64,000 nucleotides of DNA from NCBI GenBank assembly GCA_023408075.1, contig JAEYKW010000025.1:186001-250000 (forward strand). Direction: 5' to 3'. Position 1 is the first letter of the stretch. Each line of letters opens with the position of its first letter. Source of the stretch: Bacillota bacterium (GTDB lineage Bacteria; Bacillota; Clostridia; Christensenellales; SZUA-584). A program made the translations under genes and the position numbers. Positions 43,563 through 51,538 of this stretch are shown here, in pieces. The notes beneath the pieces are model-generated. The model was not told the DNA's origin. It did no database searches and worked only from the letters and a program-made list of their open reading frames with translations.

Positions 43563-43843
43563 CTACCTTTTGATTTTTTCTGTCAGCATGGCCAAAGCCT
43601 GCCCGATACCGTATCTCCGAAATCCTTTTGTATCTGCCTGCGTATTTCCTGAGTCAGCCCCAATAAATAGCCGCCGCCCATTCGGACGATGGAGCCGCGG
43701 TAACTCACATTGTCAAAAGTGGCCGCCACCTTTACTCTTTTCGCGCCGAAAACGTCCTGCACGTCAAACGGTATTTCCACATACGCACCGTTGATGTTCT
43801 CGTGCTGCCGGATGACCGCAGTGAATTCCTTTTTCATAAACAA
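43563..43843 (-). pseudogene. DUF1905 protein, frameshifted near its end
   Basis: MKKEFTAVIRQHENINGAYV, then EIPFDVQDVFGAKRVKVAAT, and RGSIVRMGGGYLLGLTQEIR are the DUF1905 fold. The frame then goes off into GRLWPC and a stop at 43583, while a 1-base shift near 43598 instead gives GQALAMLTEKIKR and a stop at 43563, a more natural helical end. So either the extra tail is real or one base is wrong. Confidence 0.6.
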
Positions 43844-43942
43844 CTCCGCAAGCGATTGATTTCATCGATTAGTATACGCCAAATTGACCGTTCTCATGGT
43901 TTAACTGCACAATCGCTGCTAACTTTAAAATAAACCGTTTCA

Positions 43943-43974
43943 CAAAAACTGACACCGCAAAAGTACGGTGTCAG
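43943..43974 (-). terminator. Terminator of the GIN-domain lipoprotein gene
   Basis: On the minus strand CTGACACCG pairs with CGGTGTCAG around an 8-base loop, followed by TTTTTG. It lies 55 bases after the stop at 44029. Confidence 0.75.
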
Positions 43975-44028
43975 CTAAAATTTCTATCTTTTTTTCTTAC
44001 CAAGCCGACTGTGAAAGCCGCCGCTCCG

Positions 44029-44781
44029 TCAGCGCTGCACGGCTTTGCCGCTGCTGCTCGCCGACACATTGACCTTGCTTGGGTCGCCGTCATAGTAGAT
44101 GCTGCCCGAGCTGGACATGCTGCCCGACAGCTCGCCGCTGACGCTTATGTTCGCGTCGCCGCTGCTCGAAAGGTTCGCGTTCACCGTTTCCGCCGGGCAG
44201 TCAAACCCGTTAAACGACCCCGAGCTGGAAAGATTGATATCCGCCGCTGCCGCGCTGCCGGTCACATTGATGCTGCCGCTGCTTGAGGCCACCGCACTGA
44301 GCCTGTCTGTCTCCACCGCCACGGTGATGCTGCCCGAGCTGGTGCTGCGCAGCTCAAAGGAATCGCCCTTGAGTGCAACGCTGCCCAGCATGCTGATGTT
44401 GCCGCTTGATGTGGTCTCCAGCAGACCGCCGCTGATTTCCGGCACACGCAGCGTGACGGGATGCATGGTGTTGATGATAAAATCGGGCTTGAAATCCACG
44501 GTCAGTACGCCCCCGCTCAAATTCACAACAACCATGTCTAATATGTTGCTTTCACCTTCGAGCACCGCTTTGTCTTCCAGGGCAGGGTCCAGCACAATAT
44601 CGATCGAGGTTTGAGTCACCGCACCTGTGAGCTTATCTGAAAGGCTGACTTCTTTTGTGACGACTTCCCCGTTTCCTCTTATGCTTGGTTGGTTAATGGA
44701 AAAGCGGATACACCCCGCAAGGCTGAGGCACAGCATGACTGCCATCACGATCACCAAAACCAATACTACCGTTTTCTTCAT
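44029..44781 (-). CDS. Lipoprotein with a GIN-type (DUF2807/DUF4097) beta-helix domain
   Basis: 250 residues. A signal peptide ends in LCLSLAGC, a lipobox that would be lipidated at Cys 23. The rest is a right-handed beta-helix with repeated SSSGSI/SSSGN/SSSGD steps (for example LSAVASSSGSINVTGS), typical of head GIN domains. Such proteins are surface-exposed and may sense or stabilise the envelope; the role is not established. The gene stands alone, with its own terminator. Confidence 0.75.
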   Translation of the reverse strand: MKKTVVLVLVIVMAVMLCLSLAGCIRFSINQPSIRGNGEVVTKEVSLSDKLTGAVTQTSIDIVLDPALEDKAVLEGESNILDMVVVNLSGGVLTVDFKPDFIINTMHPVTLRVPEISGGLLETTSSGNISMLGSVALKGDSFELRSTSSGSITVAVETDRLSAVASSSGSINVTGSAAAADINLSSSGSFNGFDCPAETVNANLSSSGDANISVSGELSGSMSSSGSIYYDGDPSKVNVSASSSGKAVQR

Positions 44782-45112
44782 AAGATATCCTCCAAAATTA
44801 TATAAATATGATGATCTTTATTATTGTCAGCCCCTCCGTTGAACGTTTTGCAGTTAAAAATACTGCGTCATCGCGCAAAGCGCGAAATATAAGACCGTCT
44901 CCGAGCTCATTTGACTGCTATTCTTCCATGTACAGACTATTATTTGTCATGTATATCATAACTTTTTAAAAAGGTCAATTTGTCATGTTTTGCGGCGCAC
45001 TGCGCAGCAAGCCGGTATACTTTGATTTATGCTTTTTACGGATTGAAATAACCGACTTAGGGAATCTTAGTGACAGAAGCCGCTTCGAAAAAACCGAAAG
45101 GAAAATGAATCG

Positions 45113-45340
45113 ATGAATCCGGGACAGCAGCAATTTTATACATTCTTTATGGAGCGCGTCAGGGACGATAAGAAAGAAGAAGCCAAAGCGCTGCTTGAGG
45201 ACAGCTTTGCCAGGCAAGCTGCCGGAACGTTTAACAGGGCCTATCTTCATGACATCATGCCGAAATTCATGGAGATCGTTAAGCCCGAAGCCGTTGAGGA
45301 CTTAAAGGCAGCGATGAGCCACTTTGCTTCAAAGCTGTAA
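45113..45340 (+). CDS. 75-residue paralogue A
   Basis: 75 residues, helical: MNPGQQQFYTFFMERVRDDK and ARQAAGTFNRAYLHDIMPKF. GAAAGGAAA precedes the ATG. It has about 60-70 percent identity by eye with the gene at 45619, so the two arose by duplication. Family not recognised; known only as small helical proteins. Confidence 0.65.
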   Translation: MNPGQQQFYTFFMERVRDDKKEEAKALLEDSFARQAAGTFNRAYLHDIMPKFMEIVKPEAVEDLKAAMSHFASKL

Positions 45341-45618
45341 GACGATTAATGCTCAATGAGGCCGCCGGAATTTGCGGCTGACTTTGTTTATGCATCTAAT
45401 TTGAAATAACAATCCGAAATTAAGGCTGTCACACTATGTCACTGATACTTGTAATATATAGTATAAACCGACAAACTGGCAATTTGATTGACCGGATATC
45501 AGTATATTTGTGGTTATGCCGTTCAATCTATATTGTCTCGATCTAACCTGTGTTTCAGAGTATTAAAAAAATTGACTGTGCTGACAATGATAATAATCAA
45601 CGAAAGGAATATCAATTT

Positions 45619-45846
45619 ATGAATCCAGGACAGCAGCAGGTTTATTTATTCCTTATGGAGCAGGTCAGAGACGACAAAAAAGCAGAAGCAAGAGCGCTGC
45701 TTGATGACAGCTTTGCCAAACAAGCCGCCGGGACACTCAACAGAGCCTATTTAGACAAGATCGTGCCCAAATTCTTATCAATAGCTAAACCCGGCGCGAT
45801 TGACGTCATAAAGGCTGCAATGAGCCAGTATGCTTCAAGGCTCTGA
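45619..45846 (+). CDS. 75-residue paralogue B
   Basis: 75 residues from the ATG after ACGAAAGGAATATCAATTT. MNPGQQQVYLFLMEQVRDDK and KQAAGTLNRAYLDKIVPKFL mirror paralogue A in every block. Both end in A-A-M-S-x-F/Y-A-S-K/R-L. A 280-base gap with no other gene separates them. Confidence 0.65.
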   Translation: MNPGQQQVYLFLMEQVRDDKKAEARALLDDSFAKQAAGTLNRAYLDKIVPKFLSIAKPGAIDVIKAAMSQYASRL

Positions 45847-45978
45847 CGCGATCAAAGCTTATTAATTTGTTCATGCTGCCTTTGTTTTCTCAGAAAACCG
45901 AGGCATTTTATTTACTTCTTTTTGTTGACGAAGCAGACAATTCCGACCCCAAGCACTGAATTTGTGGCAAGTCGGCTG

Positions 45979-46470
45979 TCACAAAACAAAAATCCATAAA
46001 ACAATAATAAATACAATTATGGCAGCCTGAGCAATACGTTTTTTGATACTGTCGGTGCCTTTTTCTTCGGAATTCAGCTCGTCCGCAGGCAACACCGGCG
46101 CCTTGAGGGATGCAAGCATTTCCCGGGCTTCATCATAATCGCTGCTGCTCACATAAACGCTGCTGCCCAAGTAACTTCTCCCGTGCACGATTTCCAGATA
46201 ACCGCTTATATCCGTTGCCATGACCCGGTAAGGAATTTGGACGTCTTCGAGCATCGATGTTAAGTATGACAGTTCCACAACGTCGCTGACGGTGACAAGC
46301 AATTTCTCTTCCGTGTGTCGGCCGACGTCTATAACGGCTTTGCTTTTCTCTTTTCTTGACTCCGGCTCACGGCTTGGGGTTTCTTCATGATATTCGAGCG
46401 ATGTGCCGCAGTCGGCGCAGACCGTAAAGCCGTCCCGATATTCCGCTTTGCACTTCGGGCAGAAAGGCAT
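45979..46470 (-). CDS. Zinc-ribbon/DUF2007 membrane protein
   Basis: 163 residues. FCPKCKAEYRDGFTVCADCG is a four-cysteine zinc ribbon at the N-terminus. Residues about 55-115 (LLVTVSDVVELSYLTSMLED, then VYVSSSDYDEAREML) are the DUF2007 fold, which binds signal molecules or partner proteins. One membrane helix ends the protein (IAQAAIIVFIIVLWIFVL). GGGGGG precedes the ATG and TATAAT stands about 35 bases upstream. Confidence 0.7.
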   Translation of the reverse strand: MPFCPKCKAEYRDGFTVCADCGTSLEYHEETPSREPESRKEKSKAVIDVGRHTEEKLLVTVSDVVELSYLTSMLEDVQIPYRVMATDISGYLEIVHGRSYLGSSVYVSSSDYDEAREMLASLKAPVLPADELNSEEKGTDSIKKRIAQAAIIVFIIVLWIFVL

Positions 46471-46774
46471 AGTATAGCCCCCCTTATAAACATTATTGTA
46501 TATTATACCAAATTCACAATAATAATGACAGTTTCACTTGGGACCGGGAGTTGGAAGATAACTCAACAATGAATTAAACTGGCACAGGCTCTCTCCAAAA
46601 AGCTGTATCATATCGGCTGCGTCTCAACATCAATGATCGCTACCGCTTAACTTGCCCCCGGCTGCTGAAAGGCGCAGCTTTAATCCTGCTTTCAGCAGAC
46701 AGCTTTTTTTTACCATTGACATAGGTTGCTTCTGAGGTTATATGACACATCCGCAAGGGCAGGATTAAAAAAAC
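46471..46774. other. Gene-free gap
   Basis: About 300 bases with no supported gene. The left end holds the promoter of the zinc-ribbon gene, with a TATAAT on the minus strand near 46500. The remainder shows nothing recognisable. Confidence 0.4.
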
Positions 46775-46809
46775 GGCAAAAAACAGGAGACGCCGTTTGA
46801 CGTCTCCTG
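46775..46809 (-). terminator. Terminator of the EF-G-like gene
   Basis: On the minus strand CAGGAGACG pairs with CGTCTCCTG around an 8-base loop, followed by TTTTTTGCCGTTTTTTT. It starts 9 bases after the stop at 46818. Confidence 0.85.
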
Positions 46810-46817
46810 CATGATCT

Positions 46818-48899
46818 TTATTCTTCTTCGACTTCTTTCTTATGGGCTGCGATAACTTTTTCAGCCAGATTGCCCGGCAGCTCGTCGTAGCGCTCAAACG
46901 TCATATCAAACTTGCCCCGCGCCTGCGTCATCGACCGCAAGTCGGTCGCGTACTTGAACACTTCCGCGAGCGGCACTTCCGCGACAACCTCCTGATTGCC
47001 GCCCGTGACCGGGTTCATGCCGAGGATGCGTCCGCGGCGCCTGTTGATGTCGCCGATGATATCACCCATGTATTCGTCGGGAATGTTGACCACGAGCTTG
47101 TATATGGGTTCAAGCAGCACCGGATTCGCTTCCGCACAGGCTTTTTTATAAGCAAGACTAGCGGCTACCTTAAACGCCATTTCAGACGAATCAACCGGAT
47201 GATACGAACCGAATACGAGCGAGGCACGAAGGTTGACCATCGGGAAGCCCGCGAGCACCCCGCGCACGAGGCTTTCTCGAAGGCCCTTTTCCACGGCGGG
47301 GATGTAGTTGCGCGGCACCACGCCGCCCACGATCTGATCCACGAACTCAAAGTTCTCTGTGGAATCGTACAGCGGTTCGAACTCGATCACCACGTCGCCG
47401 AACTGGCCATGACCGCCCGACTGCTTCTTGTGGCGGCCCTGCGCTTTCACTTTCTTCTTTATCGTCTCGCGGTAAGGAATCTGCGGATCGGCAAGCTGCG
47501 CTTCCACGCCGAATTTATTGAAGAGCTTTTTGCAGATGACTTCAAGGTGCAGCTCTCCAAGGCCGCTGACCAGCGTATCGGACGTATCCGTCTGCTTGAT
47601 CACCTTGAACGTCGGGTCTTCTTCTTCGAGTCTGTGCAGTCCCGCAAATACCTTTTCTTCGTCGCCCTGCTTCTTGGCGGAAACGGCAAGAGAGATGCAC
47701 GGCTTAGGGAACACGATGTCGGGGAATACAACGGAGTTCGATTCATCGCAAAGCGTGTTGCCCGTATCGGTGTGCTGCAGCTTGGCCAGAGCGCCGATGT
47801 CGCCGGCAGTCAGCTTTTCTATGGTTATCTGCTTTTTGCCCTGCATCACATAAATCTGCCCGAATTTTTCGGACTTGCCGGTGTTCGCGTTCTTTATCGT
47901 CTGTCCTGCGCTGAGCTCGCCGCCGAGTATTTTGAAAACGGACAGCTTGCCCACAAACGGGTCCGCCACCGATTTGTAAATCTGCGCGGCAAACGGCTGC
48001 TTGGCGTCGGCTGTGAATGTGATCTCTTCGCCTTTTGCGTTTTTGCCTTTGATGTTGATGGCTTTATCGGGCGAGGGCATAAATGCCACGATGTTGTCGA
48101 GCAGCAGCGATATGCCAAGGTTCGGTGCCGCAGCGCCGATGAAAACAGGCACCACATCGCCCGCATCGATACCGACTTTGAGACCTTTGATGATGTCATC
48201 TTTGCTGAGCTCTTCACCCGCGAAGAATTTCTCCATCAGTGTTTCGTCGTTTTCAGCAGCGTTTTCTATGATCGTCTCTCTGATCCCGCTGGCTTTGTCC
48301 TGCAAATTGGCCGGCACATCGACGCTCTTTACCTTCTTGCCGTCGAATTCGTAGGCCTTCATATCCACCACATCCAGAATGCCTTTGAAATTGAGGCCCT
48401 GTCCGATGGGCAGCTGCATCGGCGTGATGCGTGTGCCGTATTTATTTTTGAGACTGTCAAGAGCCTTGTCAAAATCCACGTTTTCCTTGTCCATCTGGTT
48501 GATGAAAAATGCCTTGGAGATTCCGGCATCCGTGCAGGCGTCCCATGCTTTTTCAGCACCCACCGTGAGGCCCGAAAGCCCGTTCACAAGGATCAGCGCG
48601 CTGTCTGCAAGATAGTAACCTGACGTGGCGTCGCCGATAAAATCGAAATATCCCGGGGTATCGATGATGTTGATCTTTGCACCGTTCCATTCTACGGGCG
48701 CGATAGCAGAGCTTAAAGAGATATGGCGTTTTGTTTCCTCGGGATCAAAATCCATCACTGTGTTGCCATCTTCCGTTTTGCCCTGTCTGTCGATTGCACC
48801 GCTGCAAAAAAGCATGGCTTCTGCCAAAGTTGTTTTCCCTTCGCCGCCATGCCCCACAAGTGTGATGTTTCTTATGTCGCCCGTTCCATAAAATTTCAT
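46818..48899 (-). CDS. EF-G-like translational GTPase (EF-G2 type)
   Basis: 693 residues with all five EF-G domains. The P-loop is LVGHGGEGKTTLAEAML rather than AHVDAGKTT. G3 is IIDTPGYFDFIGD, where the usual catalytic His (DTPGHVDF) is Tyr. G4 is NQMDKENVDF. Later segments PQIPYRETIKKKVKAQGRHK, then QSGGHGQFGDVV, and GRILGMNPVTGGNQEVVAEV are standard EF-G domains IV and V. These mark the EF-G2-type paralogue found beside a canonical EF-G in many Clostridia; it is not a tetracycline-resistance protein by these motifs. Its exact job in translation or ribosome rescue is not settled. Confidence 0.8.
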   Translation of the reverse strand: MKFYGTGDIRNITLVGHGGEGKTTLAEAMLFCSGAIDRQGKTEDGNTVMDFDPEETKRHISLSSAIAPVEWNGAKINIIDTPGYFDFIGDATSGYYLADSALILVNGLSGLTVGAEKAWDACTDAGISKAFFINQMDKENVDFDKALDSLKNKYGTRITPMQLPIGQGLNFKGILDVVDMKAYEFDGKKVKSVDVPANLQDKASGIRETIIENAAENDETLMEKFFAGEELSKDDIIKGLKVGIDAGDVVPVFIGAAAPNLGISLLLDNIVAFMPSPDKAINIKGKNAKGEEITFTADAKQPFAAQIYKSVADPFVGKLSVFKILGGELSAGQTIKNANTGKSEKFGQIYVMQGKKQITIEKLTAGDIGALAKLQHTDTGNTLCDESNSVVFPDIVFPKPCISLAVSAKKQGDEEKVFAGLHRLEEEDPTFKVIKQTDTSDTLVSGLGELHLEVICKKLFNKFGVEAQLADPQIPYRETIKKKVKAQGRHKKQSGGHGQFGDVVIEFEPLYDSTENFEFVDQIVGGVVPRNYIPAVEKGLRESLVRGVLAGFPMVNLRASLVFGSYHPVDSSEMAFKVAASLAYKKACAEANPVLLEPIYKLVVNIPDEYMGDIIGDINRRRGRILGMNPVTGGNQEVVAEVPLAEVFKYATDLRSMTQARGKFDMTFERYDELPGNLAEKVIAAHKKEVEEE

Positions 48900-49075
48900 A
48901 TATATCCTCCAACATTTCGCTTCCGGTATTACTTTTTGCCATACCGGTTTTTATCGTGTTTATCAGTAATTCTATCAGAAAGGATTGCAAAAATAAATAG
49001 AAATTTAAATTCCATACTGGAAATTCGATATGTTTTATGTAATAATATCGGCATAAATGAATCAAGGAGTGCAGA

Positions 49076-49663
49076 ATGGAAACAAACAAGAAACAGCTCA
49101 CCGATCAACAGCTGCGCATTATACAAATCGCAGTCGGTATTTTCTCCGCAGTCGCATTGTTCTTATCCATCTATTTACCGCCCACACTGGCAATTCCTCA
49201 GGACAGCCTCCTGAATTATGTTTTCGTTGTCGTTTTCCTCGTCATCATGATGGGCAGACGGTCCATAGAGAATAAGTACCGTTTGAGGCTGAATCTGTTT
49301 TCACTGACTTTGATGGTCGGCATATTCGGTGCGATCATCGTATTCGCGGCCACCGCCATGTACAACCCCAAAGGCGAGGGTATTTACAATCTTGACAGCG
49401 ATTTAAAGATTCTGATCATCGTCGGGTTAACTCTCGTTTTTATCGGCCTTGGCATTGTCTTCCCCGTCGTCCGTTATATGAAGCGCAAAGCAAACGGAAC
49501 GGTTGCGCCCATCAGGCTGCCGGAAAAACCCGAACCCGTTGAAGGTTCCGAGCAGGATTATGACGATCCCAACCGTCCCTTATCGATCGAAGAGAAAATT
49601 GCCGCCATGTCGCGCGAGCTTGATGAGGGCCAGCCCGACGAAACTGAGAAAGACGAAAAGTAA
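49076..49663 (+). CDS. Hypothetical multi-pass membrane protein
   Basis: 195 residues. Four hydrophobic segments (IIQIAVGIFSAVALFLSIYL, VFVVVFLVIMMG, FSLTLMVGIFGAIIVFAATA and ILIIVGLTLVFIGLGIVFPV) precede a charged, proline- and glutamate-rich cytoplasmic tail of about 50 residues. AAGGAG stands before the ATG. Family not recognised; conserved as a small integral protein with a regulatory-looking tail. Confidence 0.6.
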   Translation: METNKKQLTDQQLRIIQIAVGIFSAVALFLSIYLPPTLAIPQDSLLNYVFVVVFLVIMMGRRSIENKYRLRLNLFSLTLMVGIFGAIIVFAATAMYNPKGEGIYNLDSDLKILIIVGLTLVFIGLGIVFPVVRYMKRKANGTVAPIRLPEKPEPVEGSEQDYDDPNRPLSIEEKIAAMSRELDEGQPDETEKDEK

Positions 49664-49679
49664 CACGGATACGGTCAAT

Positions 49680-49708
49680 AAACCGGCATTCATCTGCCGG
49701 TTTTTTAT
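49680..49708 (+). terminator. Terminator of the membrane-protein gene
   Basis: AACCGGCA and TGCCGGTT arms with a short loop, followed by TTTTTTATT, starting 17 bases after the stop at 49663. Confidence 0.8.
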
Positions 49709-49799
49709 TGTGTACGAAATCCCCGGCAGCCGGGTTTCAGTTATGAAAAAGAGCTTTCAACGAAAGATAAACTGCTGTTATAAATTTTTGTCAGACCGT

Positions 49800-49970
49800 G
49801 AAAGCCTTCTCGTTTGAAGAGAAAATGGTGATCCGCACAGAATGAGGCAAAAAGTCCAAGCTGACCGTACAGACAACTCATCCGCCATGTGCGGTGGCAA
49901 ACCAAGGGACTGACTGGTTTGTGATATGACGCTGATGATGGTGAAGAAAGGCTTATAGCCCTTGATGTGA
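49800..49970. other. Unassigned stem-loop-rich stretch
   Basis: About 170 bases with no gene on either strand but several clear short hairpins (CCGC-CATGT-GCGG; AAACCA/TGGTTT with an internal AGGGACTGAC; AAAGGCT/AGCCCTT). The bases before it (49709-49799) hold nothing recognisable. It could be a small structured RNA, a 3' region of the cyclase gene or an old mobile fragment. Confidence 0.3.
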
Positions 49971-49973
49971 CCT

Positions 49974-51467
49974 TTATTTCTTATAAAAGCAATAATTGAC
50001 TTTGCCGCTCATCTTTGCGAAGGCGAGCGCCTTGTCCGCGTTGATCAGCAAATCTTTATAATTGACGGCGCACTCGGGATAAATGCACACGCCGATGCTC
50101 ACTGTGATGCGGCTGTCCCCCGCGTCATGAAAATGGCTGTCCACGCGTTCCATAATCTGCGCCAGTACGCTTTCATATTGGGAAACCGTTTCGCCGAAAA
50201 TGACAAATGCGAATTCGTCGCCGCCCCATCTGTAAACGGCAAGCTCCGAAGGCTTAAATGTTCTGAACACGCTGGCAAGATCCTTGAGCAGCCGGTCTCC
50301 CTCGTCGTGCCCTTTTGAATCGTTGATGACTTTGAAATCATCCACATCGAGCAGCGCAAACGCGAACGGCTGCTGCGACCGGATCAGGTCCGATATCTCG
50401 CTTTCAAGGCAGTACCTGTTATTGAGCAGCGTGAGGCTGTCGTGCCGGGCCGTATAATCCGCCTCGTCCATCGCCGCATTGAGACGGGCAAGCAGCAGCG
50501 AAAAAGAGTTCGCGAGTTTGCCCGCTTCGTCAGACCTTTTTGTGAATTTCTCCGGGATGCCGTCGCAGTCCGGGCCCATTTTTTCGACGTACTTGGCCAG
50601 TTCCGTGATGGAGCGCGTCATGCGCGAGGAAATGATGTACACAAACGCACCGATCAGTATCAAAGAAGACCCGATGATGACAATATACAAAAATACAATA
50701 TGGTTGTACTGAGCGATGGTTTCCTCGACATTGACAAGCGCTGTGACATTTATCTGCGCATTCAGAACGGGTATTGTTAAGCTCTTGGCCTCAATGATTT
50801 TATCGCCCATGCTGATTTTGGCCTCACCTATTATTCCGAGCACAAAGTCAGCCAGCTTGCCGCCCGCATATTTCGACGGATACAGAATACCCCCCATATG
50901 TTTGGATACGAGCATATCTTCGGATGCAAGCGTACCTGCCGACTTGATATCATCCCAAAACTTATCGGCAGACAGTTTGGCGATGAGCCGCCCAACCTCA
51001 TTGCCGTCATTGTCGAAAATGTACTGCTGGAGGAGCAAACCTTCCTTTTCGTTATTATAAAGCCTGCCGATCACCGCACGTCCGGGCATACCGGAATACC
51101 CGACAACCGGCTGCTTTTTGGTGAAAGCCGATCCCGTGGCATAGTACCATTTGCCGTACCACAATATCGCATAGTACTCAAAGTCAGATATCTGCAGAGA
51201 GTATTCCGTCTTGAGAATTTTTTCATTCAAGCCGTATATTTGCGCGCCCTCACCGAGAAAATCCGCGAGCGAGCCGACGGCACTCAGTCTCACATCGAGC
51301 AGCTGTGCGATCACATTTGCCGATTCGGTGGCTCTTTCGGCTGTCTTCTCATGGGCACTCGCAAAAAGGCTTACATACATTGAAGACAGATAAAAATAAC
51401 CCAGTATTGCTGCCACAATCAGGAAAACCAAAACTATCATGAATGTGAGTTTATTCTTGATCGTCAA
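49974..51467 (-). CDS. Membrane-anchored GGDEF diguanylate cyclase
   Basis: 497 residues. Two membrane helices (FMIVLVFLIVAAILGYFYLS and IVIIGSSLILIGAFVYIISS) flank a 215-residue periplasmic-type sensor of the dCache form (EYYAILWYGKWYYATGSAFT). A HAMP-like linker leads to the GGDEF domain; YRWGGDEFAFVIFGE is intact, so it should make cyclic-di-GMP. No RxxD inhibitory site is seen five residues before GGDEF. It is 70 bp downstream of uvrA on the same strand but probably has its own promoter. Confidence 0.85.
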   Translation of the reverse strand: MTIKNKLTFMIVLVFLIVAAILGYFYLSSMYVSLFASAHEKTAERATESANVIAQLLDVRLSAVGSLADFLGEGAQIYGLNEKILKTEYSLQISDFEYYAILWYGKWYYATGSAFTKKQPVVGYSGMPGRAVIGRLYNNEKEGLLLQQYIFDNDGNEVGRLIAKLSADKFWDDIKSAGTLASEDMLVSKHMGGILYPSKYAGGKLADFVLGIIGEAKISMGDKIIEAKSLTIPVLNAQINVTALVNVEETIAQYNHIVFLYIVIIGSSLILIGAFVYIISSRMTRSITELAKYVEKMGPDCDGIPEKFTKRSDEAGKLANSFSLLLARLNAAMDEADYTARHDSLTLLNNRYCLESEISDLIRSQQPFAFALLDVDDFKVINDSKGHDEGDRLLKDLASVFRTFKPSELAVYRWGGDEFAFVIFGETVSQYESVLAQIMERVDSHFHDAGDSRITVSIGVCIYPECAVNYKDLLINADKALAFAKMSGKVNYCFYKK

Positions 51468-51538
51468 AAAAGCCCCCGCCCCAAACCTTTAATGAATCAA
51501 TACCCACTTATTCTCGTTTTGTAACAAAAATTTGTTAT

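Noticed and set aside
46842..48623. 593-codon plus-strand frame
   Set aside because: It is exactly antisense to the EF-G-like gene, which has all GTPase motifs, a good start and a terminator; the antisense protein is arginine/histidine/leucine-rich with no motif.
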